Both the position numbers and the translations under genes were made by a program. The notes under the pieces were generated by a model. The model did not search any database, had not been told where the DNA came from, and saw only the letters and a program-made list of their open reading frames with translations. 64,000 nt of DNA from Paraburkholderia sabiae (lineage in GTDB: Bacteria > Pseudomonadota > Gammaproteobacteria > Burkholderiales > Burkholderiaceae), in NCBI RefSeq assembly GCF_030412785.1, contig NZ_CP125298.1:248001-312000 (forward strand), in the 5' to 3' direction. This document shows, piece after piece, positions 39,433 through 48,470 of the stretch (position 1 is the first letter of the stretch; each line of letters begins with the position of its first letter).

Positions 39433-41844
39433 TCAACCTTGTTGGAGTTTCCCGTCTGCACCCGGCATCACGCGGTATTGCGCGAAGGACTGCATGGAAC
39501 GGTTGATGAATTGTGGGTCGATTTCGCCGCGCGAAGCCTTGAAAAGAGCGTGTTCATATAGCGTCTTTCCGGTCATATCCTCGTTGTCGAACCCGGTTGT
39601 ACGTTCGCCACGCCACACAGTGCGCGCGCCGCTCCAGTCCCGCGCCGCAATCCGCTCTAGAAATTCCGGCGTCGGTCGGTACAGTTCGGCCACGAGCGTC
39701 GGTCGCATCGTGCCGCCGGCAACCTTGCCGTCGCGTGAGAAAAGTCCGTCGAGGCGGCAGTGGTCGCAACCAGCATGATTGCGGCAAGCCATCTGCGAAG
39801 TGTCGAGGCCGAACTTCGAGCGTAGCAACTCGAGGTCAGCGGTAGGCATCACCTTTTCGGCAGACAGCTTGCAACGCGGGCACAGGGTCGGCACCAGCTT
39901 CTGGTTGCCAACGGCATTGATAAATCCCTCCGCCGCCAGTTCGTCGATCGGAAGTTGGAGTCGGCCGCCCGCCATACGCATGACGGCCGAGATAATGTCG
40001 CCTGCGTGTAACGAGAAGCGCACTGGATGGCCTGTCAACGCAAGTTCCGACACGAGCCCCATCACGACGCGATCGCGAACTTCCGAGATCGTGACGTCGT
40101 CGGGGTCCATACGCATGAGCGTGCGGATGACCTCCGCGTATTTTCGGTTCGCTTCCTCGTCGGACTCGTCCGGGCGTCGGATGATCGATATTTCCGACAG
40201 CCAAGGCAACGGATATTCCGACGGCTCGCTGACAGCGAACTGCTTTTTGAGCTCGCGATCCGGCAGCATGTAACTCAATGCGCGCAGCAGCGTCGTCTTC
40301 CCCGAACCAGTTTCACCCGTCAGAACCGTAATACCGCCACTGACATAGTTGAGCGTGTCGATCAAGGCAAGTTGGCTTGGCGAGAGTCCCATCTGCTCGG
40401 GCATGAGCACCGAGTAGTTCTTGAAGTTGCCATCGAGCAGACGCAACCCGACGTCATAGCCTCCAACCATCGATGCGGATTGCCATCGCAGGTTGACGGT
40501 ATCTCGCCCAAGAACCAGCGGGATCATTGCCGATTGCGGCGCGCTCGGCTGGAAGGAGTTGCCCGAGTTCGTATTCTTTTGGACCAGATCCGAATATGCC
40601 GCGGAGAGCGCCCGACGCACGATGTTCTTCGGCAGGCGCCGGTATGTGTAGAGGTCGCCATTCACCCGGAAGCGCACCTCGACTTCCCCCAGGAAATCGC
40701 GCGGCTCAATATGCACATCGCTCGCGCCGTACGCATGGGCCGCCTCGATGATGTCCCGGAAGTTGCCGATTGCGCGCGATGCTTCACGCTCGCCACTGAC
40801 AAGCGCATCCCGATTTCCCTGCTTTCCTTCATAGATCGCCGCGATAACCTGCTCGGTCGCGATCATCTCTTCCTGCACGAGAAGATCGTGGGCAGCGAGG
40901 TCCTTAAGGAACGTGGCGAACTGCGCGCGCTCACTGAAGCGTGCCGTCGCCGCAACGATGGCAATGCCCGGTTGTATTTCGACTGCGACGAATTCCTTGC
41001 GCACTGCCGCCGATATGCGCAGCGTCGAATCGGCTTCGATGCCCGTAATGACGCGCTTGAAGTCCGGCAGCGCTTCCGCCGACACGAGCGCAGGTCTGCC
41101 GCTCATCGTGCTGATGGAATCATTCTCCTGGTCATCGTCTTCTTCGTGGTCCCGGGTCGTCGACACGTGATTCGGTCTTCCCTGAGGATGCGCTGTTGCG
41201 GAGATAGGCACGCGAGCGGAAGACTGCGCCGATGCTCGTGCTGATGCTGCTGATGCTGCTGATGCTGCTGATGCTGCTGATGCTGCTGATGCTGCTGATG
41301 CGTGCGACAACGATTGGGTGGTTTCATTGGATACCGCTACTGGTTCAGCGGCATCGGCAGGACGAGCAGCCTCAGCGACCGTCGCAACCGTGGCACGCCG
41401 CTCCACAGGGTTTGACTGCGCTGCGATCATCTCGTCCAGCTCGCGCAGGGCCTTTTCGCCCTCTGCATACGCATTGCCCAGTGTCGCGGCCAAATTGTCT
41501 GCGGGAGCCACAGCGGGCTCGCGGACTGATGGCATTGCGACGTGCTCCTCTACCAACGCAGGAGCCTCAGGAGCCGCCGCGGCAATGCGCACCTCGGCTA
41601 TCTTGCCATCTGATTCCTTGAATTCCTCCACATCCGTGATGTCGTCACCGGACAGCTTGCGACCGAGAAATGACACCGTTGGATTGATCGCCTTCGTCGG
41701 CTCGCTAAAGCGCGGCTCTTGCGCGGCGCGAGTTGCGCCCTGACCCGTCGCCACAAATGCTGTCGGCCTTATGCCGCGTAACCGCTTCAGAAAACCACCG
41801 CTTGCCTGATCCTCGTCCGTCTCGATACCTGAAAAGAGACTCAT
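39433..41844 (-). CDS. pilQ: PilQ-like pilus assembly ATPase
   Basis: 803 residues, long for PilQ (about 500 in R64) because of an N-terminal 270-residue extension. The ATPase core has Walker A LTGETGSGKTTLL, the Asp box and Walker B-type ITISEVRDR region, HAGD, and a Cys-rich zinc segment (CPRC; CRNHAGCDHC) as in GspE-type ATPases. The extension contains an Ala-Ser-Ala repeat encoded by a 9-bp tandem repeat (41242-41301). It powers pilus assembly. Confidence 0.88.
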   Translation of the reverse strand: MSLFSGIETDEDQASGGFLKRLRGIRPTAFVATGQGATRAAQEPRFSEPTKAINPTVSFLGRKLSGDDITDVEEFKESDGKIAEVRIAAAAPEAPALVEEHVAMPSVREPAVAPADNLAATLGNAYAEGEKALRELDEMIAAQSNPVERRATVATVAEAARPADAAEPVAVSNETTQSLSHASAASAASAASAASAASAASARASAQSSARVPISATAHPQGRPNHVSTTRDHEEDDDQENDSISTMSGRPALVSAEALPDFKRVITGIEADSTLRISAAVRKEFVAVEIQPGIAIVAATARFSERAQFATFLKDLAAHDLLVQEEMIATEQVIAAIYEGKQGNRDALVSGEREASRAIGNFRDIIEAAHAYGASDVHIEPRDFLGEVEVRFRVNGDLYTYRRLPKNIVRRALSAAYSDLVQKNTNSGNSFQPSAPQSAMIPLVLGRDTVNLRWQSASMVGGYDVGLRLLDGNFKNYSVLMPEQMGLSPSQLALIDTLNYVSGGITVLTGETGSGKTTLLRALSYMLPDRELKKQFAVSEPSEYPLPWLSEISIIRRPDESDEEANRKYAEVIRTLMRMDPDDVTISEVRDRVVMGLVSELALTGHPVRFSLHAGDIISAVMRMAGGRLQLPIDELAAEGFINAVGNQKLVPTLCPRCKLSAEKVMPTADLELLRSKFGLDTSQMACRNHAGCDHCRLDGLFSRDGKVAGGTMRPTLVAELYRPTPEFLERIAARDWSGARTVWRGERTTGFDNEDMTGKTLYEHALFKASRGEIDPQFINRSMQSFAQYRVMPGADGKLQQG
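41242..41301. repeat. 9-bp tandem repeat inside pilQ
   Basis: Six full copies of TGATGCTGC plus TGATGC (plus-strand reading). It encodes a Ser-Ala-Ala series in the disordered linker of the ATPase. Unit loss or gain keeps the frame. Confidence 0.9.
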
Positions 41845-41848
41845 CGTC

Positions 41849-42433
41849 TTATCTCCCGTTGGAACCGAACGAACCCACGCTCGTAGCCACAGGGAGCGGC
41901 CCGCCGAGGTCGGTGATGGCCCGCACAGCCGGGGCGTCTAACATCGGCGGCGACGCCGACGTTGTGGATATGACTTCTGTCCATGTCCGCTTTCCTTCGG
42001 AAACGGAGATGTGGTAGCCGTCGACGCGCGTAACGACCCAGCCGTTGATCAGCCTTTCTCCGCGCGCAGCGGAGTAGACGCCACCCTGGTAGTCGTAAAG
42101 GACGTGCGCCCCGGTCATATCACTGTATGCCCCAACGAAAGTGACAGGGACAGCGCGCGGTGCGGGTGGGCTTGATGGCTTGGTTGCTTTCGGAATCACC
42201 ACTGGGGCGGCTACAGGATTCGCCAATGGTGTCGCCAGCGATCCATTTAGATTCACTCCCTGGGCGGGTGCCTGTGCCCCGTCCGTCTTGCGCATCGAGT
42301 TGACAAGATTTTGACGTGCCAAACCGTCAATGTCGTCCAGCGTCAAGTGCTTCTCATCGGCATGCGCGGTGCTCGCGAGACAGAGTGCAAAAAGCGATGC
42401 CGCCACGATGCGCGCGGTGTTATTGGAGTACAT
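41849..42433 (-). CDS. pilP: PilP-like pilus assembly protein
   Basis: 194 residues with a signal peptide (ASLFALCLASTAHA). A low-complexity middle is followed by a C-terminal beta domain (VYSAARGERLINGWVVTRVDGYHISV), typical of type IVb PilP, which stabilises the secretin-platform link. The stop is 4 bases before the pilQ start. Confidence 0.8.
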   Translation of the reverse strand: MYSNNTARIVAASLFALCLASTAHADEKHLTLDDIDGLARQNLVNSMRKTDGAQAPAQGVNLNGSLATPLANPVAAPVVIPKATKPSSPPAPRAVPVTFVGAYSDMTGAHVLYDYQGGVYSAARGERLINGWVVTRVDGYHISVSEGKRTWTEVISTTSASPPMLDAPAVRAITDLGGPLPVATSVGSFGSNGR

Positions 42434-43709
42434 AGTATTTACCCTTCGCCGTGAAGTGAACGCCAGTGCCGTCTTCTTTCAATTCGAGCTCAAGGGCGTC
42501 GAGCGACATGTTTTCCGGCAGGTTTCCAAGCAGCCGGCTTTGCCACATATAGCCATCAATCGTCCACTCACCTACAAGGACGATGGGCCCGGCCACGTCC
42601 CCCGCGTTCGGCTGACGTGCGAGAAGGCGTTGTGGTGGCCTCAGTGTCACGACATACCCATGACTCGTCAGCAGGTCTGGCTTGGTCGAAAGACGCTGCG
42701 GATCAGTCTGCAGCTGTTTGATGAGCATCTGCGCCGTAGGCCACTGCCGCGCCTGCGCGAGAGAAACTCTCTGCATTTGAGGAACGGCTGGTCCTTTGAT
42801 TGTCAGATGCAGACCGTCAGCATCGAATACGACGGGGCGCATTTCCGCCGATGCGCGAGCGTCGAATTCCTTGAACGTGCCCCCTTCGCGCTTGAAAGTG
42901 ATTGCGCACGAACCAGCGACGCCGCACGTAGCCTTCTCAAACTGCCATCCGTCCACGTTCGTTTCCTGGCGGCCAAATGTGTCCAGCAGAGCGGGGGCAA
43001 GTTGAGATGCAAGCGGCACGGAGCCAGCGAACATGCGCGCGACCGCGCTCTGATATTCCTGCATGTAGGTCGGCGGTGGAGCGGCCGGCGGCGGCGGACT
43101 GATATAGCTGATCGCTTCGCTTCCCCCGTAGATCAGCGCGACCGCGATAATTGCCAGCGGAACCGCCTTTGGCAACTTCACGGGCAGCTTTTTGATGAGG
43201 CCGACGCTCTTGCTTCGCAGCAGTTCGGCTGCGGCAAAAGGCTCATCGAGATCGACAAGATCCGCACCGTAGCCGATTGTCACCAGCTCGACGCGATCGC
43301 GCTCACATTCGTCCTCAAGCGCATTGCGACGCGCGCCTAGCGCATTGAGCGGGATGGTTTCATCTGTCCGGACTGCTCCGCGCACAACGAGGATCGCGTG
43401 GACACGCTGTGCGTCCTGGATCAGTACCAGAACGGCTGGCTTTGTCCGCACGCGTTCGAGATCGGCAACGCGCGCTGCAGCGGAATAGAGCTTCACACCC
43501 TTGCGATCAGCCGCTTCCGGCGCGCAGAAGCCAGCTACCGTTTCTTCCTTTCCCTTGATCTCGACGAAATGCGTCGCGTCGAGTTCCTTCGCATAGCGTC
43601 GGCGTTCACCAGCCCCGCCCTTCGTTGCATATGCGCGCCATTCGAGGCCGAAGACGAGCCGCGCCTTCTTTCCGGTCGGAATGTTTTCGAAATGCATTTC
43701 GCCGCTCAC
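42420..43709 (-). CDS. pilO: PilO-like type IVb pilus protein
   Basis: 429 residues, PilO2 type. An N-terminal cytoplasmic domain (FGLEWRAYATKGGAGERRRYA) precedes a single transmembrane helix (AVPLAIIAVALIYGGSEAISYI, about residues 185-205) and a periplasmic C-terminal domain. It overlaps pilP by 14 bases and pilN by 4 bases. Confidence 0.82.
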   Translation of the reverse strand: MSGEMHFENIPTGKKARLVFGLEWRAYATKGGAGERRRYAKELDATHFVEIKGKEETVAGFCAPEAADRKGVKLYSAAARVADLERVRTKPAVLVLIQDAQRVHAILVVRGAVRTDETIPLNALGARRNALEDECERDRVELVTIGYGADLVDLDEPFAAAELLRSKSVGLIKKLPVKLPKAVPLAIIAVALIYGGSEAISYISPPPPAAPPPTYMQEYQSAVARMFAGSVPLASQLAPALLDTFGRQETNVDGWQFEKATCGVAGSCAITFKREGGTFKEFDARASAEMRPVVFDADGLHLTIKGPAVPQMQRVSLAQARQWPTAQMLIKQLQTDPQRLSTKPDLLTSHGYVVTLRPPQRLLARQPNAGDVAGPIVLVGEWTIDGYMWQSRLLGNLPENMSLDALELELKEDGTGVHFTAKGKYYVLQ

Positions 43710-45337
43710 ATCGAGGGCACGACGTTCGCGGTCAGCATGATCACCTGGAACGTCTTCGCCTTGTTCGACGCTCCGCTGAAGCCCAGGATACCGTTGTTGC
43801 TGGAGGCATCGTAGTTGTTGGTCACCGCACCATACATGACGACCGTTTGACCATCAGACAACGCAATCGTCTGGTCATCTTTGCTGCCCACGATATCCGG
43901 CAACTGGATCTGTTGTGCCGATGCACCAGAGCCCGTGCCAATCGTCGTAAATGGCCCGTTCAGTTTCGAACTGTCGCTCCAGTAGGACAGAATGATCTGG
44001 TTGTGATCATTCACGGACGGCAGGATGTTCACGAAGTCACCGACGGTGACCGATCCAGGTGTAAGACCTGGCAGACCCGCGCCGCCGCTGAGCGAGCCCG
44101 TCGCTGGGGTAGTTGCTGCCAGATAGCCCTTGGTCTCGAATGAACCGATCGACATCGGGAGGCCATTGAGGGTCATCTTCGTCTGGGTGTTGTCCGAGAT
44201 CGTCTTGCCATATGTGTTGAGCGCGTTGATCACCGCGTTCGTGCCCGTGAGCGGCGCATTTGGCTTCAGGATCGACAATCCAACCGAACCCGCCGAGGTT
44301 GCAAGCGATGTGGGCGACACGACGCTGATCGAGTACTGCACGAGACCATTAGAGATCTTGTTGAAGATGATGTCGGCACTTGCGCCCGCCTGCGAACCAT
44401 TGTTTAGGGCGATTTGAAGCGTACGAACACGCACAGACACCTGACGCGTCGATATCGCGTTCTCACGCGTGAGAACTTCGCTCATGCGATCAACCGCTTC
44501 CTTCGTGTCTCGCACCATAACCAGCCGGCTTTGCGGATTAACCGTGATCTTGCCGAGCGGCGATTTCAGGCTTTCCAGCTCTTTTGTGATCAGGTCGATC
44601 TGATCAAACTTGCCGTCGCGGCCAGTCGACGTAACCGCGGAGAATGAACCGGTGTTAGCACTAGTTGTACCGTTCGCGGTCGACTGCGAACCCGTAGACG
44701 TATCGGTCCCCTTCGACATCAATGATTTGACGTTGACGGTGCCGGGAATAGCTGCGATCTGAAATGTACGGGTCACGAAGCGTGAGATATTGATCGTCGC
44801 GCCGTCAAAACTCCACGCCAGACCGAGGTCCTCAGTCACGCTGTGCAGGTATTGGCCAAGCTTCGCGTTGCCGGGCTGCCTGTAGATGGGGTCTACGTTC
44901 GTCGCAGCCTGTCCGAGTCCCGGGACCGAAAGCCTTGCAGCTCCATTGCCTCCGTTTGCACTGCCCGAGGTAGTTTCGATCAAGGCATCGCGCGGAATGA
45001 AGACGTCCGGGCTCAAGTGCACGGGGTAGCCTGCCGCATCAGAAAGCATTGTTGCGATCTTCGACAGTGGCAGATTCGCCGGTAGGGTGACGGACTTCTC
45101 GCGGAACACTGCTGGCAGAGTCGCTTCGTATGCGACCGGGACAGGCCGGTCGCCGAGAAAGGCGGTCGGTACATGTTCGACGAGAGGCATCGACTCACCC
45201 ATGCCCGCCATTGCATGCGTTGCGTCGTGTGTTGCCGAGTCATACGCGTTGTTCACGTCGGATTGCGAAACCACGCAACCGGTAAGCGTGGACGCGACGA
45301 AAAGGGAAACAGCAGCCTTAAATCGGTTTGCTCGCAT
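43706..45337 (-). CDS. pilN: PilN-like secretin lipoprotein
   Basis: 543 residues. Lipoprotein signal peptide (SLFVASTLTGC, Cys about residue 21), N-domains (SKIATMLSDAAGYPVHLSPD), and the secretin C-terminus with LRNDQ-like periodicity (GDFVNILPSVNDHNQIILSY; DGQTVVMYGAVTNN). Type IVb R64 PilN family outer-membrane secretin through which the pilus passes. Confidence 0.87.
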   Translation of the reverse strand: MRANRFKAAVSLFVASTLTGCVVSQSDVNNAYDSATHDATHAMAGMGESMPLVEHVPTAFLGDRPVPVAYEATLPAVFREKSVTLPANLPLSKIATMLSDAAGYPVHLSPDVFIPRDALIETTSGSANGGNGAARLSVPGLGQAATNVDPIYRQPGNAKLGQYLHSVTEDLGLAWSFDGATINISRFVTRTFQIAAIPGTVNVKSLMSKGTDTSTGSQSTANGTTSANTGSFSAVTSTGRDGKFDQIDLITKELESLKSPLGKITVNPQSRLVMVRDTKEAVDRMSEVLTRENAISTRQVSVRVRTLQIALNNGSQAGASADIIFNKISNGLVQYSISVVSPTSLATSAGSVGLSILKPNAPLTGTNAVINALNTYGKTISDNTQTKMTLNGLPMSIGSFETKGYLAATTPATGSLSGGAGLPGLTPGSVTVGDFVNILPSVNDHNQIILSYWSDSSKLNGPFTTIGTGSGASAQQIQLPDIVGSKDDQTIALSDGQTVVMYGAVTNNYDASSNNGILGFSGASNKAKTFQVIMLTANVVPSM

Positions 45338-45341
45338 CGGT

Positions 45342-45962
45342 TCAATCCTGGCAGTTGGCCGCGCGGGCGACCACGCGAATTACGTTGTTGGTGTGCTCGC
45401 AAACTCGGGTCGGTGTGCGCATGTGATTGGTGGCTTTCATAACCTGCGTGAGCACGGAATCGAAATCGCCGCTAAAAGTCGCGTTGAATTCGAGCGGTAG
45501 GTCGTCGTCGATCTTCCATGCGAGTTGCCAGCCCTGTTGCTGTAACCAGCGATCCAGTGCATTGCGCAGATTGATGTCCTGCGGTGTGATAGCGAGAGTC
45601 AGGACACCACCGGGTGCCGGACCCGTTGTGCCCGGAAGAATTACTGGGGTGACGGCTGTCGATGCAACCAGCGATGTGGGTACGGCTGCAACAGGGGGCA
45701 CCGAAGCAACAGTCGGAGCCATTGAGGGCTTCCCGCTGACTGACGCCGCTGGAGTTGATGGACTTACCGAACCCAATGTCGCTTTAGGGACGGCAGCGGG
45801 CGCAGATAGCATCTGCCAGCCATCGCCCGCCGGCGGGGCGACACGCGACTGATCCGGGTCGATGGCCGCATAAGTCCAGAGGGGCACTGCGGCGAGCGTC
45901 AAAGCTGCGAGCACACGTGCGAGGACGCGCACGCTGTCGTTGCGTTCGATGGTTACGTTCAT
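45342..45962 (-). CDS. PilL/TcpQ-domain periplasmic protein
   Basis: 206 residues. Signal/anchor segment near the N-terminus (ALTLAAVPLWTYA), Pro/Ser/Val-rich linker, and a C-terminal TcpQ-like domain (LAITPQDINLRNALDRWLQ, GWQLAWKIDDDLPLEFNATF). TcpQ/PilL-C domains assist secretin localisation. Confidence 0.78.
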   Translation of the reverse strand: MNVTIERNDSVRVLARVLAALTLAAVPLWTYAAIDPDQSRVAPPAGDGWQMLSAPAAVPKATLGSVSPSTPAASVSGKPSMAPTVASVPPVAAVPTSLVASTAVTPVILPGTTGPAPGGVLTLAITPQDINLRNALDRWLQQQGWQLAWKIDDDLPLEFNATFSGDFDSVLTQVMKATNHMRTPTRVCEHTNNVIRVVARAANCQD

Positions 45963-45964
45963 TT

Positions 45965-46393
45965 TTATTGCCCCTGCCGCTGCAGGCGGCGATTAATAGC
46001 GTTGGCGTAATTCAGTTGCTTCCACGGCGTCGACGCGTTGTAGGCACCGACTGCTTTCCAGGTTGGGCCATACCGCCTGATCTTTCTCGCGAGAATCCAG
46101 GTTCCTACATAGGCGTTCACACATGCATCGAACAGGTGTTCGCGGCGTATTCCGTAACGGGCGAGACCGGGAAGTTCGCCGGAGTTCACCTGCATCAACC
46201 CGATGTCCTCGGAGCCATCGGTGTTCACGTGAACGGCATTCGCCCGCATACTGGACTCGTTCTGTGCTATCGCGTGAACGAGCTGGCTGTTGATGTGCTG
46301 AAACGCCGCAGCATCATCGAGACAATCCGCCTGTGCGATCGACAGACACAACGACGCAACGACGCCAACTACGACACGGATCAGCTTCTTCAC
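45965..46393 (-). CDS. Lytic transglycosylase (VirB1/PilT R64-type)
   Basis: 142 residues with a signal peptide (VVVGVVASLCLSIAQA). SLT domain: HAIAQNESSMRANAVHVN (catalytic Glu), SEDIGLMQVNS, CVNAYVGTWILA and WKAVGAYNAST. Opens peptidoglycan for the pilus or secretion channel. Overlaps the preceding gene by 4 bases. Confidence 0.88.
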   Translation of the reverse strand: MKKLIRVVVGVVASLCLSIAQADCLDDAAAFQHINSQLVHAIAQNESSMRANAVHVNTDGSEDIGLMQVNSGELPGLARYGIRREHLFDACVNAYVGTWILARKIRRYGPTWKAVGAYNASTPWKQLNYANAINRRLQRQGQ

Positions 46394-47667
46394 GATTTCT
46401 CCACCGCCGCCGTTGGTGCTTGCGCCGTCGCAGGCTTGACGGCGGCAGGGCGGTCGAAGAACTTCACGTCGTGACTGCGCGTCACATTCACCATGTTGCC
46501 GTCAGCATTCACAATGAACTGATCTGCTGTACCGTTGAACTTGTAGTACCGCCCCTTCTGTTCGCCAGACCCAAGATGTCGGGCGTCAGAGACCTTCACG
46601 TTGCCAATGGTGTCGGCAAACTTGAAGTACGTCGACCCGTCCTTGTCGAACACCGCTTCGAGTCCTGCGCTATTCTTCGCGTCGAACGAATAGACGAGAC
46701 CTGCGACCCGGGCCACCTCGACGCTGTCGGTACCGTTCGACACGACAAAGCGGTCAGTGCGGTTCAGCGTCACGACATTGCTCGATTCATCCCATTTTGG
46801 CTTGAGGGAGTGCCCCTCCATGTCCCGAAAGACGAGTTCTTTTGCAGGCCTTTGTGCGAAACGGATCTGGATATGGGTATCGTCACCGTCGCGGATTGCG
46901 ACCGCGCCAAAGGACCCAGCGAGGCCATCACTCTGGGGCGACTTTTCAGGGGCCTCAATCGGTTCTGCCGGACTCGCCGACGGCGGCACGGACGCGACAG
47001 CAGGTGCCGCGCTCGCAACATAGTTCACGGCCATGGATTTGGCCGCGCCCCGCCGCAGTGTGACGTGGTGCGCGTTGAAATCTACATCCGCGTACAGGTC
47101 ATCCGCGCCGAGAAGCCGATCCAGAGATTGCATCCAGTTCTCGCCATCGCGAGTCGCGTAGCTTTGCGCAGTCGTCAGATCGACATCCTTCAGGGCCGAA
47201 CCCGTCCATCCCTGCGGAACAAGCGCCTTGACCAGTTGCGCGAGCGGCAGCGTCGCGCTCATCGGTCGGGTGCTCTCAAGGCGCGAACGGCTTCCGATGA
47301 TCGCGAGGCGGTTCGAGAATCCGGCAAATCCAGCAGGCATGTCGCCGCTTCCGTTGCCGCGATCCGCCGCGAAGCTGTTCGCCTTCTTCCAGCGCGCCGT
47401 AGCGCTGGCGCCACCGACCGAATAGCTCACGACATCGGGCGTACCTGGCACAACGATATAAGGGCCTTCAGGATGCCCACCATCGACCTTGAGCAGCTGG
47501 CCAGCGCGCGGCTGCACAAAGGTGTCAGTCCCATCGTTGAATACGAGCGCAGGGCGTTCGGCTAGGTTGCCGTTGATCTGATAATCGAAGTCGAGCGGAT
47601 CGGTGCTCGCAGCCGACGCGGACAGTGAAAACACCGTCAGCGCAAAGAGAGTTAGCGTGTGCTTCAT
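46390..47667 (-). CDS. VirB9-repeat/TcpQ chimeric periplasmic protein
   Basis: 425 residues with a signal peptide (LFALTVFSLSASA). Three segments look like the VirB9 C-terminal beta-sandwich: about 41-96 (LVFNDGTDTFVQPRAG), about 254-320 (AIRDGDDTHIQIRF...DSVEVAR) and about 335-408 (VFDKDGSTYFKFAD...NMVNVTR). Between the first and second is a TcpQ-like domain (about 118-205, LPLAQLVKALVPQGWTGSAL). The protein would physically join secretin-associated and T4SS-core folds. Compare the true VirB9 at 49728-50612. Domain calls are by eye. Confidence 0.65.
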   Translation of the reverse strand: MKHTLTLFALTVFSLSASAASTDPLDFDYQINGNLAERPALVFNDGTDTFVQPRAGQLLKVDGGHPEGPYIVVPGTPDVVSYSVGGASATARWKKANSFAADRGNGSGDMPAGFAGFSNRLAIIGSRSRLESTRPMSATLPLAQLVKALVPQGWTGSALKDVDLTTAQSYATRDGENWMQSLDRLLGADDLYADVDFNAHHVTLRRGAAKSMAVNYVASAAPAVASVPPSASPAEPIEAPEKSPQSDGLAGSFGAVAIRDGDDTHIQIRFAQRPAKELVFRDMEGHSLKPKWDESSNVVTLNRTDRFVVSNGTDSVEVARVAGLVYSFDAKNSAGLEAVFDKDGSTYFKFADTIGNVKVSDARHLGSGEQKGRYYKFNGTADQFIVNADGNMVNVTRSHDVKFFDRPAAVKPATAQAPTAAVEKS

Positions 47668-48470
47668 AAGCCGCGATCGATTTGGGAGAGATGCCGGATA
47701 AAGCGCGCGAGATATTCACGGCCAGGCTGGGGATTGGCGCTGTGGTAGTACGCGACTGCCTTCACAGCGGAGTTAGTCTTGCGATAGTTCTCGTTGAGAA
47801 TGTCTTCGGCGACGTGGACGTTCGTGGCAGGGGCAAGCGCGTCCCATGGCGATGCGAATCGCTGCCGGTGATAGCACCAGTTCACCTGCATCAGGCCTAC
47901 GTCGAAATCGCAGCGACCGCCAGCGAGAAGAAATCGCACAGCCTTGTACGCGTCCTCGCGCGTACGAAAATAGAAGCCGCGACCCGCGACGTTCAGTGTC
48001 CAAGGCCATGCGCGGCCGTTGTACGCCGATTCATTCAGCGCGATGCCAGCGAGAATCTTGGCGTCAACGCTCGTGTGCATTACATCGAACGGTGCCTGCG
48101 CAGACGCACAGGCCCAGCCACCGCGCCGCTCGGTGAGTGCGGCTTGCGCCTCATCGCCCAGAACAGCGGGTTGAAGCCAGCCACTCCGGACAAGCAGGCT
48201 TTGCAGACTCTCGGTTGCGCCATCGACCACGACCGTCGCGGCGCCGCTCTTCGCCGGTTCAACACGCTGGCCGATCAGAGGCTGCGCCCATTCAACAAAG
48301 CGCTGCAGCCCACAGGCATAGACGGGCGTACCCGTGAGCGCGAGCATTGAGCGCTGACCGCCCTCTTCAACGACGAAGCTGTTCGGGCTGATGACCGTCT
48401 CAATCACCGCTGCATGCGACGAGGCACACACGAGGGCGAGCACGAGCGCAGCGGCGAAACGGTTAGTCAT
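47664..48470 (-). CDS. VirB1-like lytic transglycosylase with N-terminal extension
   Basis: 268 residues with a signal peptide (LVLALVCASSHA). Residues about 20-125 are an extra alpha/beta region. The transglycosylase part follows (AGIALNESAYNGRAWPW with catalytic Glu; CDFDVGLMQVNWCYH; NENYRKTNSAVKAVAYYHS). It overlaps the chimera gene by 4 bases and the VirB10 gene by 8. Second peptidoglycan hydrolase of the operon. Confidence 0.84.
   Translation of the reverse strand: MTNRFAAALVLALVCASSHAAVIETVISPNSFVVEEGGQRSMLALTGTPVYACGLQRFVEWAQPLIGQRVEPAKSGAATVVVDGATESLQSLLVRSGWLQPAVLGDEAQAALTERRGGWACASAQAPFDVMHTSVDAKILAGIALNESAYNGRAWPWTLNVAGRGFYFRTREDAYKAVRFLLAGGRCDFDVGLMQVNWCYHRQRFASPWDALAPATNVHVAEDILNENYRKTNSAVKAVAYYHSANPQPGREYLARFIRHLSQIDRGL

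Noticed and set aside
40027..41244. A 405-codon plus-strand frame opposite pilQ
   Set aside because: Shadow frame; the minus strand has Walker A and other ATPase motifs.
46333..47565. A 410-codon plus-strand frame opposite the VirB9/TcpQ chimera
   Set aside because: Shadow frame rich in Arg, without domain motifs or a ribosome binding site.
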